From: a virus
IMG/VR virus record: IMGVR_UViG_3300029826_000145
Span: 1-29,652 of that record
Length of the DNA: 29,652 nt
Direction: 5' to 3' (one strand)
In this document: piece after piece, positions 14,895-21,359 of the stretch
Layout: every line of letters begins with the position of its first letter
Numbering within the stretch: position 1 is the first letter of the stretch
Translations under genes and position numbers: made by a program
The notes under the pieces: model-generated
Seen by the model: only the letters and a program-made list of their open reading frames with translations
What the model was told of the DNA's origin: nothing
Database searches by the model: none

Positions 14895-15089
14895 TTAGTC
14901 GTTGTCAATAGGGGGCTCGTCAAAGTAGACTTCCGTCGGCCTCTCACTAGGCACCGGCATAAAGAAGTACCTCTTGCCCACCTGGACAGCCCTATGAAGG
15001 CGCCCGTGTTCATGGTATTCTTCCCCCACCATGACAGTCGTGGCGTCAGTCGTCTGGGTTGTAGTCTTTGCATATACCGTTATTTTCAT
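14895..15089 (-). CDS. Small unknown early protein
   Basis: 64 residues, acidic C-terminal end (DEPPIDND). ATG 15089 follows GAGGTAGGTA and lies inside the 3' end of the nuclease-like gene upstream (44-base overlap in another frame). Beta-rich with TVMVGEEYHEHGRLHRAV. Unrecognised. Confidence 0.6.
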   Translation of the reverse strand: MKITVYAKTTTQTTDATTVMVGEEYHEHGRLHRAVQVGKRYFFMPVPSERPTEVYFDEPPIDND

Positions 15090-15390
15090 TACCTACCTCA
15101 AAGTAGGGCAGGGCGTCCCTAAGCCGCACAATGACATAAGAGTCCAAGTACTGGCTGCCCGGTTCGTGCACAATTACCACCGGCGTCTTCCCGGTGCCCG
15201 CCGCCGCCCATAAAGCCTGCCCCATACCCTTAGTCAACCATTGGGGCAAGGCCCGACGCTTAACCTCGACCGCCATTTTTGCGTGCTCAATGTCTGGCTG
15301 TCCGCCCCTTCCGTCCACAGGTACCCTCCTGCCACCCACTAGTTTTGCCAAAGCCCGCTCACTCGCTTTCCATGCCGTTCTAGCTGCCAA
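15046..15390 (-). CDS. PD-(D/E)XK-type nuclease, resolvase-like
   Basis: 114 residues. The layout W-x-x-x-E-R-x-x-A ... GGRRVPVDGRGGQPDIEHAKM-AVEVK gives the catalytic D (QPDI, about residue 33) and E-x-K (VEVKRR, about 42-44) of a small PD-(D/E)XK fold, followed by LPQWLTKGMGQALWAA, which such phage resolvase-like proteins share. It could process recombination or packaging intermediates. Start TTG 15390 has GGAGGTGGG upstream and overlaps the preceding gene by 11 bases. Specific substrate unknown. Confidence 0.7.
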   Translation of the reverse strand: MAARTAWKASERALAKLVGGRRVPVDGRGGQPDIEHAKMAVEVKRRALPQWLTKGMGQALWAAAGTGKTPVVIVHEPGSQYLDSYVIVRLRDALPYFEVGNENNGICKDYNPDD

Positions 15391-15901
15391 TTTCCCACCT
15401 CCGTATTAGTAGTGCCAGTTCCGGCCAGGTCTTGGCGGGTGAGGCTAGTGACCACAGGGTTAAGCCCATGGCCTCGGTCATTTTAGCCTCGGGCAAGTCT
15501 GCAAACCCCTGCCAATAGAGTTCGGCCTTTTGTAGTCGCCGCTCGTGCCCGTGGCCCAGGAAAGCCACTAATAAGACCGCGTCGCCGCGGCCATATTGGA
15601 CTCGCATGACGCGTGCCTGGGGCCTAGAGGGGTGGGTAATGTAATAGCCGAGGTCTCCCCAGGTTGACTTAGCCTCGAGGTACAGGAGTCGGCCATGGTA
15701 CTCTATGACTCCGTCAACGTCGCCCGGCATGCCTGCTGCTATATGGCCCCTCAAGCCGGTCCAGTCAATTGTCGAGGCATGGTAAGCCATTGGACTGCGC
15801 ACGTGGGCGGGTGTGTCTAGTTCGAGGCGGTCCGTCACCTCGCCTTCGGTTAACTCTATTACATAATAGGTGGGCTTAACCACACCTATACAATATGTCA
15901 T
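15380..15901 (-). CDS. Second PD-(D/E)XK-like nuclease
   Basis: 173 residues from ATG 15901, which has GAGGAGG immediately upstream. The segment MPGDVDGVIEYHGRLLYLEAKS has a D (GDVDG) and an E-A-K separated by two beta strands, the pattern of PD-(D/E)XK nucleases. C-terminal helices include LLIRRWEIGS. It overlaps the previous gene by 26 bases and the next nuclease by 11, so both nucleases are made together in the early operon. Role unknown: host DNA breakdown, recombination or defence against competing DNA are options. Confidence 0.6.
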   Translation of the reverse strand: MTYCIGVVKPTYYVIELTEGEVTDRLELDTPAHVRSPMAYHASTIDWTGLRGHIAAGMPGDVDGVIEYHGRLLYLEAKSTWGDLGYYITHPSRPQARVMRVQYGRGDAVLLVAFLGHGHERRLQKAELYWQGFADLPEAKMTEAMGLTLWSLASPAKTWPELALLIRRWEIGS

Positions 15902-16343
15902 AAACCTCCTCTGCACTCGCCGACCACTTCCCAGCATGAGTCTGAATAACAACACTTTGCGCCATGACCACGGCCACGGCGGCCTCTATGGTCGGGACTT
16001 GGCGGGTAATGCCTCGACCTTGAGGCTCGACGAATACCCGCGAATAAGGAATATGTGGCCGAGGTGGTACCTCAAATATGGCCCACTCGGTAAGGTCGTA
16101 AGCCCGTAGGGACTGGCGGCCAGAGTGGCGGAGTGCGGTGGTCACTTCCAAGTCCGGCAAGAGCACAGGCGGGCACTTACCACTCAAGAGGTAAGCGGCG
16201 GCTCTGGCCTCTACCACCGAGGCAAAGACCAAGACCCGCCTACCTCTGGACCCGTCCCTAACCAACTGGGTGAGGTGACGGCCCACGGAGACCAAGGTAA
16301 TGGGCAGGGTCTCCGTAGGCACAGGCTTTTGGCTTTTAGCCAC
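15876..16343 (-). CDS. Unknown early protein (155 residues)
   Basis: Starts at GTG 16343, overlapping the preceding stop by eight bases, without an obvious ribosome site, so probably coupled. N-terminal basic stretch (MAKSQKPVPTE), then alpha/beta segments (RRVLVFASVVEARAAAYLL, VPTIEAAVAVVMAQSVVIQT). No family recognised. Confidence 0.65.
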   Translation of the reverse strand: MAKSQKPVPTETLPITLVSVGRHLTQLVRDGSRGRRVLVFASVVEARAAAYLLSGKCPPVLLPDLEVTTALRHSGRQSLRAYDLTEWAIFEVPPRPHIPYSRVFVEPQGRGITRQVPTIEAAVAVVMAQSVVIQTHAGKWSASAEEVYDILYRCG

Positions 16344-16890
16344 CGTGGCGCCCGTACCACACCCGCCCGGCAGTCACTCGACTGCCAGCCTGGGCAGCTA
16401 GCCGGTCGAGCACTAAGCGGGTAGTGGCCTTATAGAGGTCTTTGTTGCCGCAGTAGGCGTTAAGACCATAGGCCGGAGGAATACTGTCCTCCACCAAGTC
16501 GTAGAGGTGTAAGGCCGTTTCTGGGTCAAGGTCTGCAAGGGTTATAAGGTAAGGCGTAGTCTGCCCATTACCACTAGTTACCCAATACCAAACAGAACCT
16601 TCGGCCACCCCCCCAAACCGGAGAGAGTAACCTTTGGCCTCGACAATGGGCAGAGTCGCGGGGTTGTCGACCACCGTCCAGTTCGCGGCCAGGTGGGCGA
16701 GAGTGAGAATTTTGGCCGGGACATTTTCAGCCAGCCAGTCGTTAGCCTGGTCTACAGCCTGGACGCAACCAACCGGGGTGGCCGGTGCCTCTATTTGACA
16801 TTCCCCCTTTGAGCCGTAAAGGCCTAAAGTGAAAACCTCGGCGCCGGTGTCCCGACCTAGCACAACCCTAATTGACGTTTCATTCTTCAT
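16336..16890 (-). CDS. Unknown early protein (184 residues)
   Basis: ATG 16890 is selected because AAAGGAGG lies at good distance, although the frame opens upstream at 16932. The protein is alpha/beta with a Trp/Thr-rich middle (EGSVWYWVTSGNGQTTPYLITLADLDP) and a basic C terminus (VTAGRVWYGRHGG). Two short segments (WYWVTSGNGQTTPYLITLADL) faintly resemble the late protein at 4456-4833 (WWWVYHSGKAKYSTY and YLTITLADL), which may hint at shared ancestry. Function unknown. Confidence 0.65.
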   Translation of the reverse strand: MKNETSIRVVLGRDTGAEVFTLGLYGSKGECQIEAPATPVGCVQAVDQANDWLAENVPAKILTLAHLAANWTVVDNPATLPIVEAKGYSLRFGGVAEGSVWYWVTSGNGQTTPYLITLADLDPETALHLYDLVEDSIPPAYGLNAYCGNKDLYKATTRLVLDRLAAQAGSRVTAGRVWYGRHGG

Positions 16891-16946
16891 ATTGCCTCCT
16901 TTATTGAGTGGCCCGGACTCACTCCGGGCCACCTTTCCTTTAAAGC

Positions 16947-17492
16947 CTATTCCTCGTCGTAATTCCAGCTGCGGTCGTCGGCCACGTACCCCTCAATGGG
17001 GGCGTGGTAGTAGTCCTCGAACCGGGCCCGGTCCCGCAGGCCTACCCAGCCGGTACCGACGGCCAGGCCAATTCCCCAGCCCAGGCCCACAAGGCGCGAG
17101 AGACGGCCGTAAGGCATTGAGACGTCGGTCATTACTTGGTCACGGCCCAAGAAGGTAGGGCCGACTTCTTCGGCCAGCTCCTTCAGGCCGGCCAGGGTCT
17201 GCGGGTCCACATTGAATAGAACCAACATACCGTTAGGCGTTGACTGGTAGTCGAAGGTAATGCCCCAGTCCTGAAGGACTGGCCGCGCACACCGGAACAT
17301 AGACAAGGACGCAAACCCCCAGTCGGAGCCGCTCACAGCCTCGAGGACAGCCTCCAACCGCACGACCAAGTTCCCACTCGCGAGGTCAGGCCCGTAGGCC
17401 TCCATTACCCCCTGGGCGGCCTCCCGGCCAATTCCAAAACCTTCAACCGAACTCTCAACCTTGACTTCACCAGTTACATTAAGTTCTTCCAT
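16947..17492 (-). CDS. First gene of the early operon, unknown (181 residues)
   Basis: ATG 17492 with AAGGAGGAAGAC upstream. Acidic overall (MEELNVTGEVKVESSVEGFG, ... DDRSWNYDEE). A Gly-rich segment near residues 134-150 (LVGLGWGIGLAVGTGWVGLR) might be a tight turn region or a short hydrophobic hairpin. Being the first gene behind the strongest promoter in the genome, it is a candidate for host takeover; nothing in the sequence names a target. Confidence 0.7.
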   Translation of the reverse strand: MEELNVTGEVKVESSVEGFGIGREAAQGVMEAYGPDLASGNLVVRLEAVLEAVSGSDWGFASLSMFRCARPVLQDWGITFDYQSTPNGMLVLFNVDPQTLAGLKELAEEVGPTFLGRDQVMTDVSMPYGRLSRLVGLGWGIGLAVGTGWVGLRDRARFEDYYHAPIEGYVADDRSWNYDEE

Positions 17493-17513
17493 GTCTTCCT
17501 CCTTAACAAGTCA

Positions 17514-17542
17514 ATTCTACAGGGTGGAAGTGTGAATGTCAA
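17514..17542 (-). promoter_or_regulatory. Main early promoter
   Basis: On the minus strand TTGACA (17537-17542), 17 bases, then TAGAAT (17514-17519): near-consensus housekeeping sigma promoter. It gives a leader of about 15 bases containing the AAGGAGG of the first early gene, so this operon, unlike many others here, has a conventional leader. It is divergent from the promoter at 17589-17618. Confidence 0.8.
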
Positions 17543-17588
17543 GATAGGCATACCTCTAAGGGTTAATGTCAGTTAACTCCTTGGGTAC

Positions 17589-17618
17589 TTGACTGGTAAA
17601 GGCCGCGAGGGTTATTCT
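17589..17618 (+). promoter_or_regulatory. Divergent early promoter
   Basis: TTGACT (17589-17594), 18 bases, TATTCT (17613-17618), five bases before ATG 17624. It directs plus-strand transcription into the poly-G-interrupted gene. Confidence 0.55.
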
Positions 17619-17623
17619 TAGTC

Positions 17624-17957
17624 ATGGAACTAACACAAGAGTTCTTGTTGTACCCAGGGGGGGGTTAATGTGGCACTCGTCCAGCGACTGGACGCGGCCA
17701 CGGTGGCAGTCAGGACTGCACCACCCTCAGAGTTCAAGAAGGAAGTCTGGAAGAACTTCCTCGAGGTGACTCGCGAGAAGTTGGTCTGGAATGACGAGCT
17801 AGGCGTCTGGCTCTGGACTACGTCCGGGCCCAGACAGTTTGTCAGAGGCATGCTACAGTCTTACGCGGCTTACCCGGTCGTTAAGTTCATTGACTTCCCA
17901 GGTGCGGTATGGCCAGAGGAGGGGGTACCACCAAAGAGGCCTGGGCGGAGAGGGTAG
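17624..17957 (+). CDS. Early gene interrupted at a G8 run (frameshift or phase-variable)
   Basis: ATG 17624, right behind a promoter, opens MELTQEFLLYPGGG and stops at a TAA directly after eight consecutive G (17657-17664). Skipping one G joins it to the frame that continues to 17957 and gives a coherent product of about 110 residues (... LLYPGGVNVALVQRLD ... EFKKEVWKNFLEVTREKL ...). The downstream part also has a GTG at 17670 behind the G-run, which could act as a ribosome site, yielding 95 residues. Sequencing or assembly error, phase variation and translational slippage are all possible. The product is unrecognised, with a Trp-rich helical middle and a Pro/Arg tail. Confidence 0.6.
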
Positions 17958-17960
17958 CGG

Positions 17961-17989
17961 CCAGGGCTTAGCGCGGCGCTAAGCCCTGG
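17961..17989. other. Perfect 13-bp hairpin
   Basis: CCAGGGCTTAGCG (17961-17973) pairs without mismatch with 17977-17989 around a three-base loop. It begins three bases after the stop of the gene ending at 17957 and precedes a normal terminator. It lacks a T-run, so it may protect the 3' end, act as a processing signal, or be a protein site at the edge of the origin region. Confidence 0.6.
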
Positions 17990-18001
17990 GTAGGGAATGG
18001 A

Positions 18002-18034
18002 GGAAGGCCCTAACAGGGCCTTCCCTGTTTTTTT
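18002..18034 (+). terminator. Rho-independent terminator
   Basis: GGAAGGCCC (18002-18010) and GGGCCTTCC (18016-18024) form a 9-bp stem with loop TAACA, followed by CTG and seven T. It ends the plus-strand early transcript just before the iteron array. Confidence 0.9.
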
Positions 18035-18042
18035 GTCAGGTC

Positions 18043-18415
18043 GGGTGACAGCGGGTGACAGCGGGTGACAGCAAGCTTTTAGGGGGTGTCACCCTTTAAA
18101 GCCCGTCCAGGACGGGGGTGGTGACGGGTGACGGCGGGTGACGGCCTTTTCTCTAAACTTTTCAAAAAAAAGAAGAAGAATAGTAATAGGGAGTAGAAGG
18201 AAAAGTTTGCTTTTTGCCCGTCACCCGCCGTCACCCTTTTTCTGTTACTTAAAACCTGCCACCTGCTCTCACTCCTGGCCATATTTCCCAACAAAAAGGC
18301 CCTAATTCTTGCGCGGTGTTCAACAAAACACCGGTTTTTAGCTCATTTTCCCTAAATGACGGGTGACGGGCCTTTTTAATTCTGCCCGTCACCCTAAAAC
18401 TTTTTGCTGTCACCC
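18043..18415. other. Putative replication origin with iterons
   Basis: A gene-free stretch with about eleven copies of the decamer GGGTGACRGC or close variants. Three tandem copies lie at 18043-18072, two at 18126-18145, then inverted copies at 18216-18236, one direct copy at 18361-18370, and inverted copies at 18384-18394 and 18406-18415. Copies on both sides of an A/T-rich segment (18146-18215, with an A8 run) form a large inverted repeat, and 18361-18371 with 18384-18394 form a perfect 11-bp one. Iterons plus an A/T-rich unwinding region beside the primase-helicase gene are the classic form of a phage origin. Confidence 0.75.
18314..18339 (+). terminator. Weak terminator-like hairpin within the origin region
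   Basis: CGGTGTT (18314-18320) and AACACCG (18327-18333), loop CAACAA, followed by GTTTTT. No gene lies just upstream on the plus strand, so it may be a backup terminator or an origin element. Confidence 0.4.
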
Positions 18416-18420
18416 GGTCG

Positions 18421-20955
18421 TTAGTAGTTCTTCGCGTTACCTAGACTTGCCATATGACTGTCAAATAACTCCTTGTCTACTACCTCCAACCGCCAGAACC
18501 GAGTCTTTTTGGTTCTCCCACCAGTGACCTTAATGCCTATTGCGAGGAACGCGTCTGCGTTTTCCCGCAGCCTAGCGCCCAACACCGCCCCGGTCTCTGG
18601 GGTCGTCCGGGCATAGGGTCCCCACACCTGGCTACTCCTTATAGTTAGAAGTATTTCGTCAGCCGGTGCCTCAAAGTAGCCAGGGTTGGCAAGTTGTGCC
18701 GCATAGACTAGGGGAATAGTGGTAGTCAGGGTCTCACCCTGCCTGGCCGAGTGGACTGCACCCTCTCGCACGTCGTCTATGGCCCGGTCAAGCACTCTGG
18801 CCCGCTCAGGGAATACCAGCCTAAAGAACCGCTCGGCCTTTGTGTTACGTACCTCCTTCAGGTCGCCACTGTCAACCCAGCCACCTTCGGCATGTAGGCG
18901 CATAGCCTCTGCCACTAGAGTCAGGAAGGCCCCCCACATTTTGGGGAAGTCCTCCTTAAAAGCCGCTTTAATTTCGTCGTCGTCCCTCTTCTTGCCCTTA
19001 GCCCTTGGCTCGAACTCGACAGTAAAGACGCGGTCTAGGGTGTCGAGCTTAGAGAATATGGGCGAGAGTGAGGTGACTATGCCGCCACCGTCAATGCGGG
19101 CATGTACCATTGTGTCTCGTGAGTACGCGGCCCTGTAGGTATATATACCTCCAGTGGCTGCCACGTCTATGGTGTTAGCCAGTGCCATTGTTGCGTGCAC
19201 TAGGTTGTCCACCAGAATGCACCACTGTTGCGCTTTGTATTTCTTTAAGTCGTCTTCATTGTCCTTGACGGTATGTCGGCCGGTCGGGTTGACAAAGTTC
19301 AATACCCACTCTGCGGCCGAGCTTTTACCTGAACCCTTACGCCCAACAAAGTTGAGCCAGAATTGCGGGTTGTCGGGCGTGTACCAAGAGAACATAGCCA
19401 AAATTATTAACGCCTGTTCCTCCTCTCCGACCTGGACATACTCTTTGAATAGCCGCGTAAAGGTGCTCTTGGCTTCCTCGACACCACCCGCAAACTCCGG
19501 CCGCGGCATTTTCTCCACGTCGTCGCGGCTAAACTTAACGCCCTCGGGCAGTTCCCAGTCCTCAATGACACGCCACCCACCTGGCGTTATTTCAACAATG
19601 CCATTACCGGCAGTGTCGAGGTACACGGCCCTGCCTAGTGGCGCAATACGCCGTCTTAGCCTGTAGGTGGGGACGTCCATGTCCAAGAGTGCGCGAGCAA
19701 CCTCGGTGACTGCCTCACCCACCGTCTTTTGTTGCATGCCCGCCGGGTCTAGTATTCTCACAAACCGGGCAATTAGGGCACCGTTTAGAGGTGACTCCCA
19801 GAGTATGGGGAAGTCGCCCATTTCCGTGCTCAGGTAAATTAGGCGGTCTTCCTCGTTCCTATAAATGTCGGTGACTACTTGGCCCCATGCCCCAGCCCTC
19901 ACCCTGGCCTTCATGAGGTTTAGGGCCGAGACCTTGCCTTTACCTGTAGGCTCTGTCTCCGGTGCCGTGTTGCCAATGGCGCCGAGCTTAATTGGCTCGG
20001 GGTACTTTATGACCTCGCCTACCACGGCTGGCGCCTGTCTTTGGCGTCGAGGCTTCCACCAGTCAGGGTCAAAGCCCATAGGGTCTGGGTCTATTTTTAA
20101 GGGCCGGTCGCGGCCCTTTAACACGGCCCAACTCACGGCACTCCATGCCTCAAATTGCGGCAACCCGCACGCCAGCCCAGCCTGGTACATTGTGTCCCAT
20201 ACCCGGCTCTCTGGCATGCCATGTGCAATAAGGCCAGCTGCCGAGAGCCCATTGTTAATTAGGGCGCCATGCCTCCCGCCTTCCGGCGTGGTGGCTACAT
20301 TGTCGGCAAACTTGTGTAAGAGGCCCTCTAGTCGAGGCGTTGAGACCTGGGTGGCAGTACGCCGGGCAATTTCCTCCTTACTAATGGGCACTAGCATTTG
20401 GCCGTAGTTACCGGCGGCTTTCTGGAGATGCTCTAGGAGGCTTGCCGGCACCATAGGCAGGTCTTCAACTGGCACTAGTGGCACTACCCACTCATAGCCC
20501 TGGCCGTCGTACTGGGAAGGCGTGGCGACTAGGTAGGTAGTCCCCAGCCCGCGCAAGTCTAAGCCTTTGGCTAGCTTTACCTTAGAGGTTAGTCTTGTAC
20601 CTAGTGGCACTCGCATGAATACATGCACGCCACCCGGCGTTTTCTGGGCTGGGTACTCTCCTAGTTCCGGCCAGGTGTTAAAGAACATTTGACGGGCCTG
20701 CTCTTCGTCGAAGTCAAGAACTAGAACATTCTCAGGTGGTGTAATGGCTAGGTTGTGGGCCTTGCCCTTAAACCACCTCTCTAAAGTGGCCTGGTCAGTG
20801 GTGGCATTATTCTTGCCATTGCCCACAAGTTCAGTGACCGGCGCCTTGTTATTCTCGTTCTTCTCGTTCCTACCAGTCCTGACCGGCAAAACCGGCCAGC
20901 CCATTTGGGCATATTGCAAAGCCCAGTCTAATAGTGTACTATTTGGTTGGTTCAC
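18421..20955 (-). CDS. Primase-polymerase/helicase replication protein
   Basis: 844 residues. Residues 1-180 are a bifunctional primase-polymerase domain: VLVLDFDEE (Asp81, Asp83) holds the catalytic D-x-D, TPGGVHVFM the conserved His111, and GLDLRGLGTTYLVATPS the following conserved strand. A helicase-type ATPase follows: FVGRKGSGKSS (about 536-546) is Walker A and WCILVDN (about 578-584) Walker B. The C-terminal 150 residues may be a DNA-binding domain. Together the enzyme can prime and unwind at the adjacent iteron origin. The start is GTG with AAGGAG seven bases upstream. No separate DNA polymerase is encoded, so extension likely relies on this protein or the host. Confidence 0.9.
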   Translation of the reverse strand: MNQPNSTLLDWALQYAQMGWPVLPVRTGRNEKNENNKAPVTELVGNGKNNATTDQATLERWFKGKAHNLAITPPENVLVLDFDEEQARQMFFNTWPELGEYPAQKTPGGVHVFMRVPLGTRLTSKVKLAKGLDLRGLGTTYLVATPSQYDGQGYEWVVPLVPVEDLPMVPASLLEHLQKAAGNYGQMLVPISKEEIARRTATQVSTPRLEGLLHKFADNVATTPEGGRHGALINNGLSAAGLIAHGMPESRVWDTMYQAGLACGLPQFEAWSAVSWAVLKGRDRPLKIDPDPMGFDPDWWKPRRQRQAPAVVGEVIKYPEPIKLGAIGNTAPETEPTGKGKVSALNLMKARVRAGAWGQVVTDIYRNEEDRLIYLSTEMGDFPILWESPLNGALIARFVRILDPAGMQQKTVGEAVTEVARALLDMDVPTYRLRRRIAPLGRAVYLDTAGNGIVEITPGGWRVIEDWELPEGVKFSRDDVEKMPRPEFAGGVEEAKSTFTRLFKEYVQVGEEEQALIILAMFSWYTPDNPQFWLNFVGRKGSGKSSAAEWVLNFVNPTGRHTVKDNEDDLKKYKAQQWCILVDNLVHATMALANTIDVAATGGIYTYRAAYSRDTMVHARIDGGGIVTSLSPIFSKLDTLDRVFTVEFEPRAKGKKRDDDEIKAAFKEDFPKMWGAFLTLVAEAMRLHAEGGWVDSGDLKEVRNTKAERFFRLVFPERARVLDRAIDDVREGAVHSARQGETLTTTIPLVYAAQLANPGYFEAPADEILLTIRSSQVWGPYARTTPETGAVLGARLRENADAFLAIGIKVTGGRTKKTRFWRLEVVDKELFDSHMASLGNAKNY

Positions 20956-20968
20956 GTCGTTCTCCTTG

Positions 20969-20993
20969 TGCCCGGTCGCTTCCGGGCATTTTT
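20969..20993. promoter_or_regulatory. Hairpin in the primase leader, terminator-like on the plus strand
   Basis: TGCCCGG (20969-20975) and CCGGGCA (20982-20988) with loop TCGCTT, followed on the plus strand by TTTTT. On the minus strand it lies in the primase leader between the -10 box and the AAGGAG. The minus strand also holds an ATG at 20989 opening a 16-codon frame (MPGSDRAQGERREPTK) that overlaps the primase GTG, a possible leader peptide. Confidence 0.5.
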
Positions 20994-20994
20994 C

Positions 20995-21000
20995 ATTCTA
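20995..21000 (-). promoter_or_regulatory. -10 box of the primase gene
   Basis: TAGAAT on the minus strand, five bases before the leader ATG at 20989 and 39 bases before the primase GTG. A TTGACC further upstream (21024-21029) is 23 bases away, too far for a standard pair. Confidence 0.45.
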
Positions 21001-21162
21001 GCTCTATTGCGCCTGCCCCGTCGGGTCAATAGCCCTTGTGGGAAGTTAACAAAGCCTATGTTACTACTTCTGGGCCAAGCACCCGCCGCTCTTGCTCAGA
21101 GGGGCTAACGCCACCAGCCCGCCAGCCAGGCCGACTATACTAATGAAGTCATATAAAGACCT

Positions 21163-21204
21163 CCGGCGCCAGGGCCTTCCTCCCTCTGGCGCCGGTTTTA
21201 TTTT
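21163..21204 (+). terminator. Strong rho-independent terminator
   Basis: CCGGCGCCAG (21163-21172) pairs with CTGGCGCCGG (21086 + 100 to 21195), extended by GG/CC across one bulge, followed by TTTTATTTT. Nothing recognisable is encoded upstream on the plus strand, so it may end a short RNA starting after the TATACT box at 21136-21141, or block readthrough. Confidence 0.75.
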
Positions 21205-21234
21205 GCCTTGACCCCTCCAAAACCACCCGCCACA

Positions 21235-21333
21235 ATGCCCTACGAGGCCCCTCTCAAAAGTCGGCAGAGTAATTGGCCCGCCCTAGTACAGGTACCTCTC
21301 CTCGTGGCTTGTAGTGCCTGCCATGGCCATTAG
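21235..21333 (+). CDS. Possible micro-protein with CSACHGH end
   Basis: 32 codons, ending ACSACHGH, a metal-binding-like Cys/His cluster similar in spirit to the C-terminal CESC of the next small gene. There is no ribosome site, and the only promoter is a weak TTGACC-N17-CACAAT whose -10 box touches the ATG. Weakly supported; listed because of the neighbouring Cys-pair proteins. Confidence 0.25.
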   Translation: MPYEAPLKSRQSNWPALVQVPLLVACSACHGH

Positions 21334-21347
21334 GCCTGTTTAGGCCT

Positions 21348-21353
21348 TAGAAT
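21348..21353 (+). promoter_or_regulatory. -10 box of the tRNA-like RNA
   Basis: TAGAAT followed by exactly six bases and then G21360, the first base of the predicted acceptor stem. It uses the same spacing as leaderless mRNAs here, so the RNA can begin directly at its mature 5' end. Confidence 0.65.
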
Positions 21354-21359
21354 TGTTGC

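Larger units (their letters stand above)
21001..21347. other. Intergenic region between primase and the tRNA-like RNA
   Basis: No long gene. It holds CTATTG/CAATAG inverted repeats near 21004-21030, a TATACT box at 21136-21141, a strong plus-strand terminator (21163-21204), a weak TTGACC-N17-CACAAT pair (21208-21236), a possible 32-codon frame (21235-21333) and two AGGCCT palindromes just before the RNA promoter. Confidence 0.5.

Noticed and set aside
15031-16424. Plus-strand frames across the early operon (15031-15213, 15870-16109, 16125-16424)
   Set aside because: Opposite to minus-strand genes with good ribosome sites and nuclease motifs.
17630-17851. Minus-strand frame opposite the poly-G gene
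   Set aside because: Antisense to a frame with its own promoter and terminator; no ribosome site.
18079-18294. Minus-strand frame crossing the iteron array
   Set aside because: Runs through the repeats, has a low-complexity Phe run from the A/T-rich core and no start signal.
18043-18415. CRISPR array from GGGTGACRGC repeats
   Set aside because: Repeats are only ten bases, occur in both orientations and have irregular spacing; this fits iterons.
21058-21108. 16-codon frame MLLLLGQAPAALAQRG upstream of the 21163 terminator
   Set aside because: No promoter box at the usual spacing and no ribosome site; too short to support.
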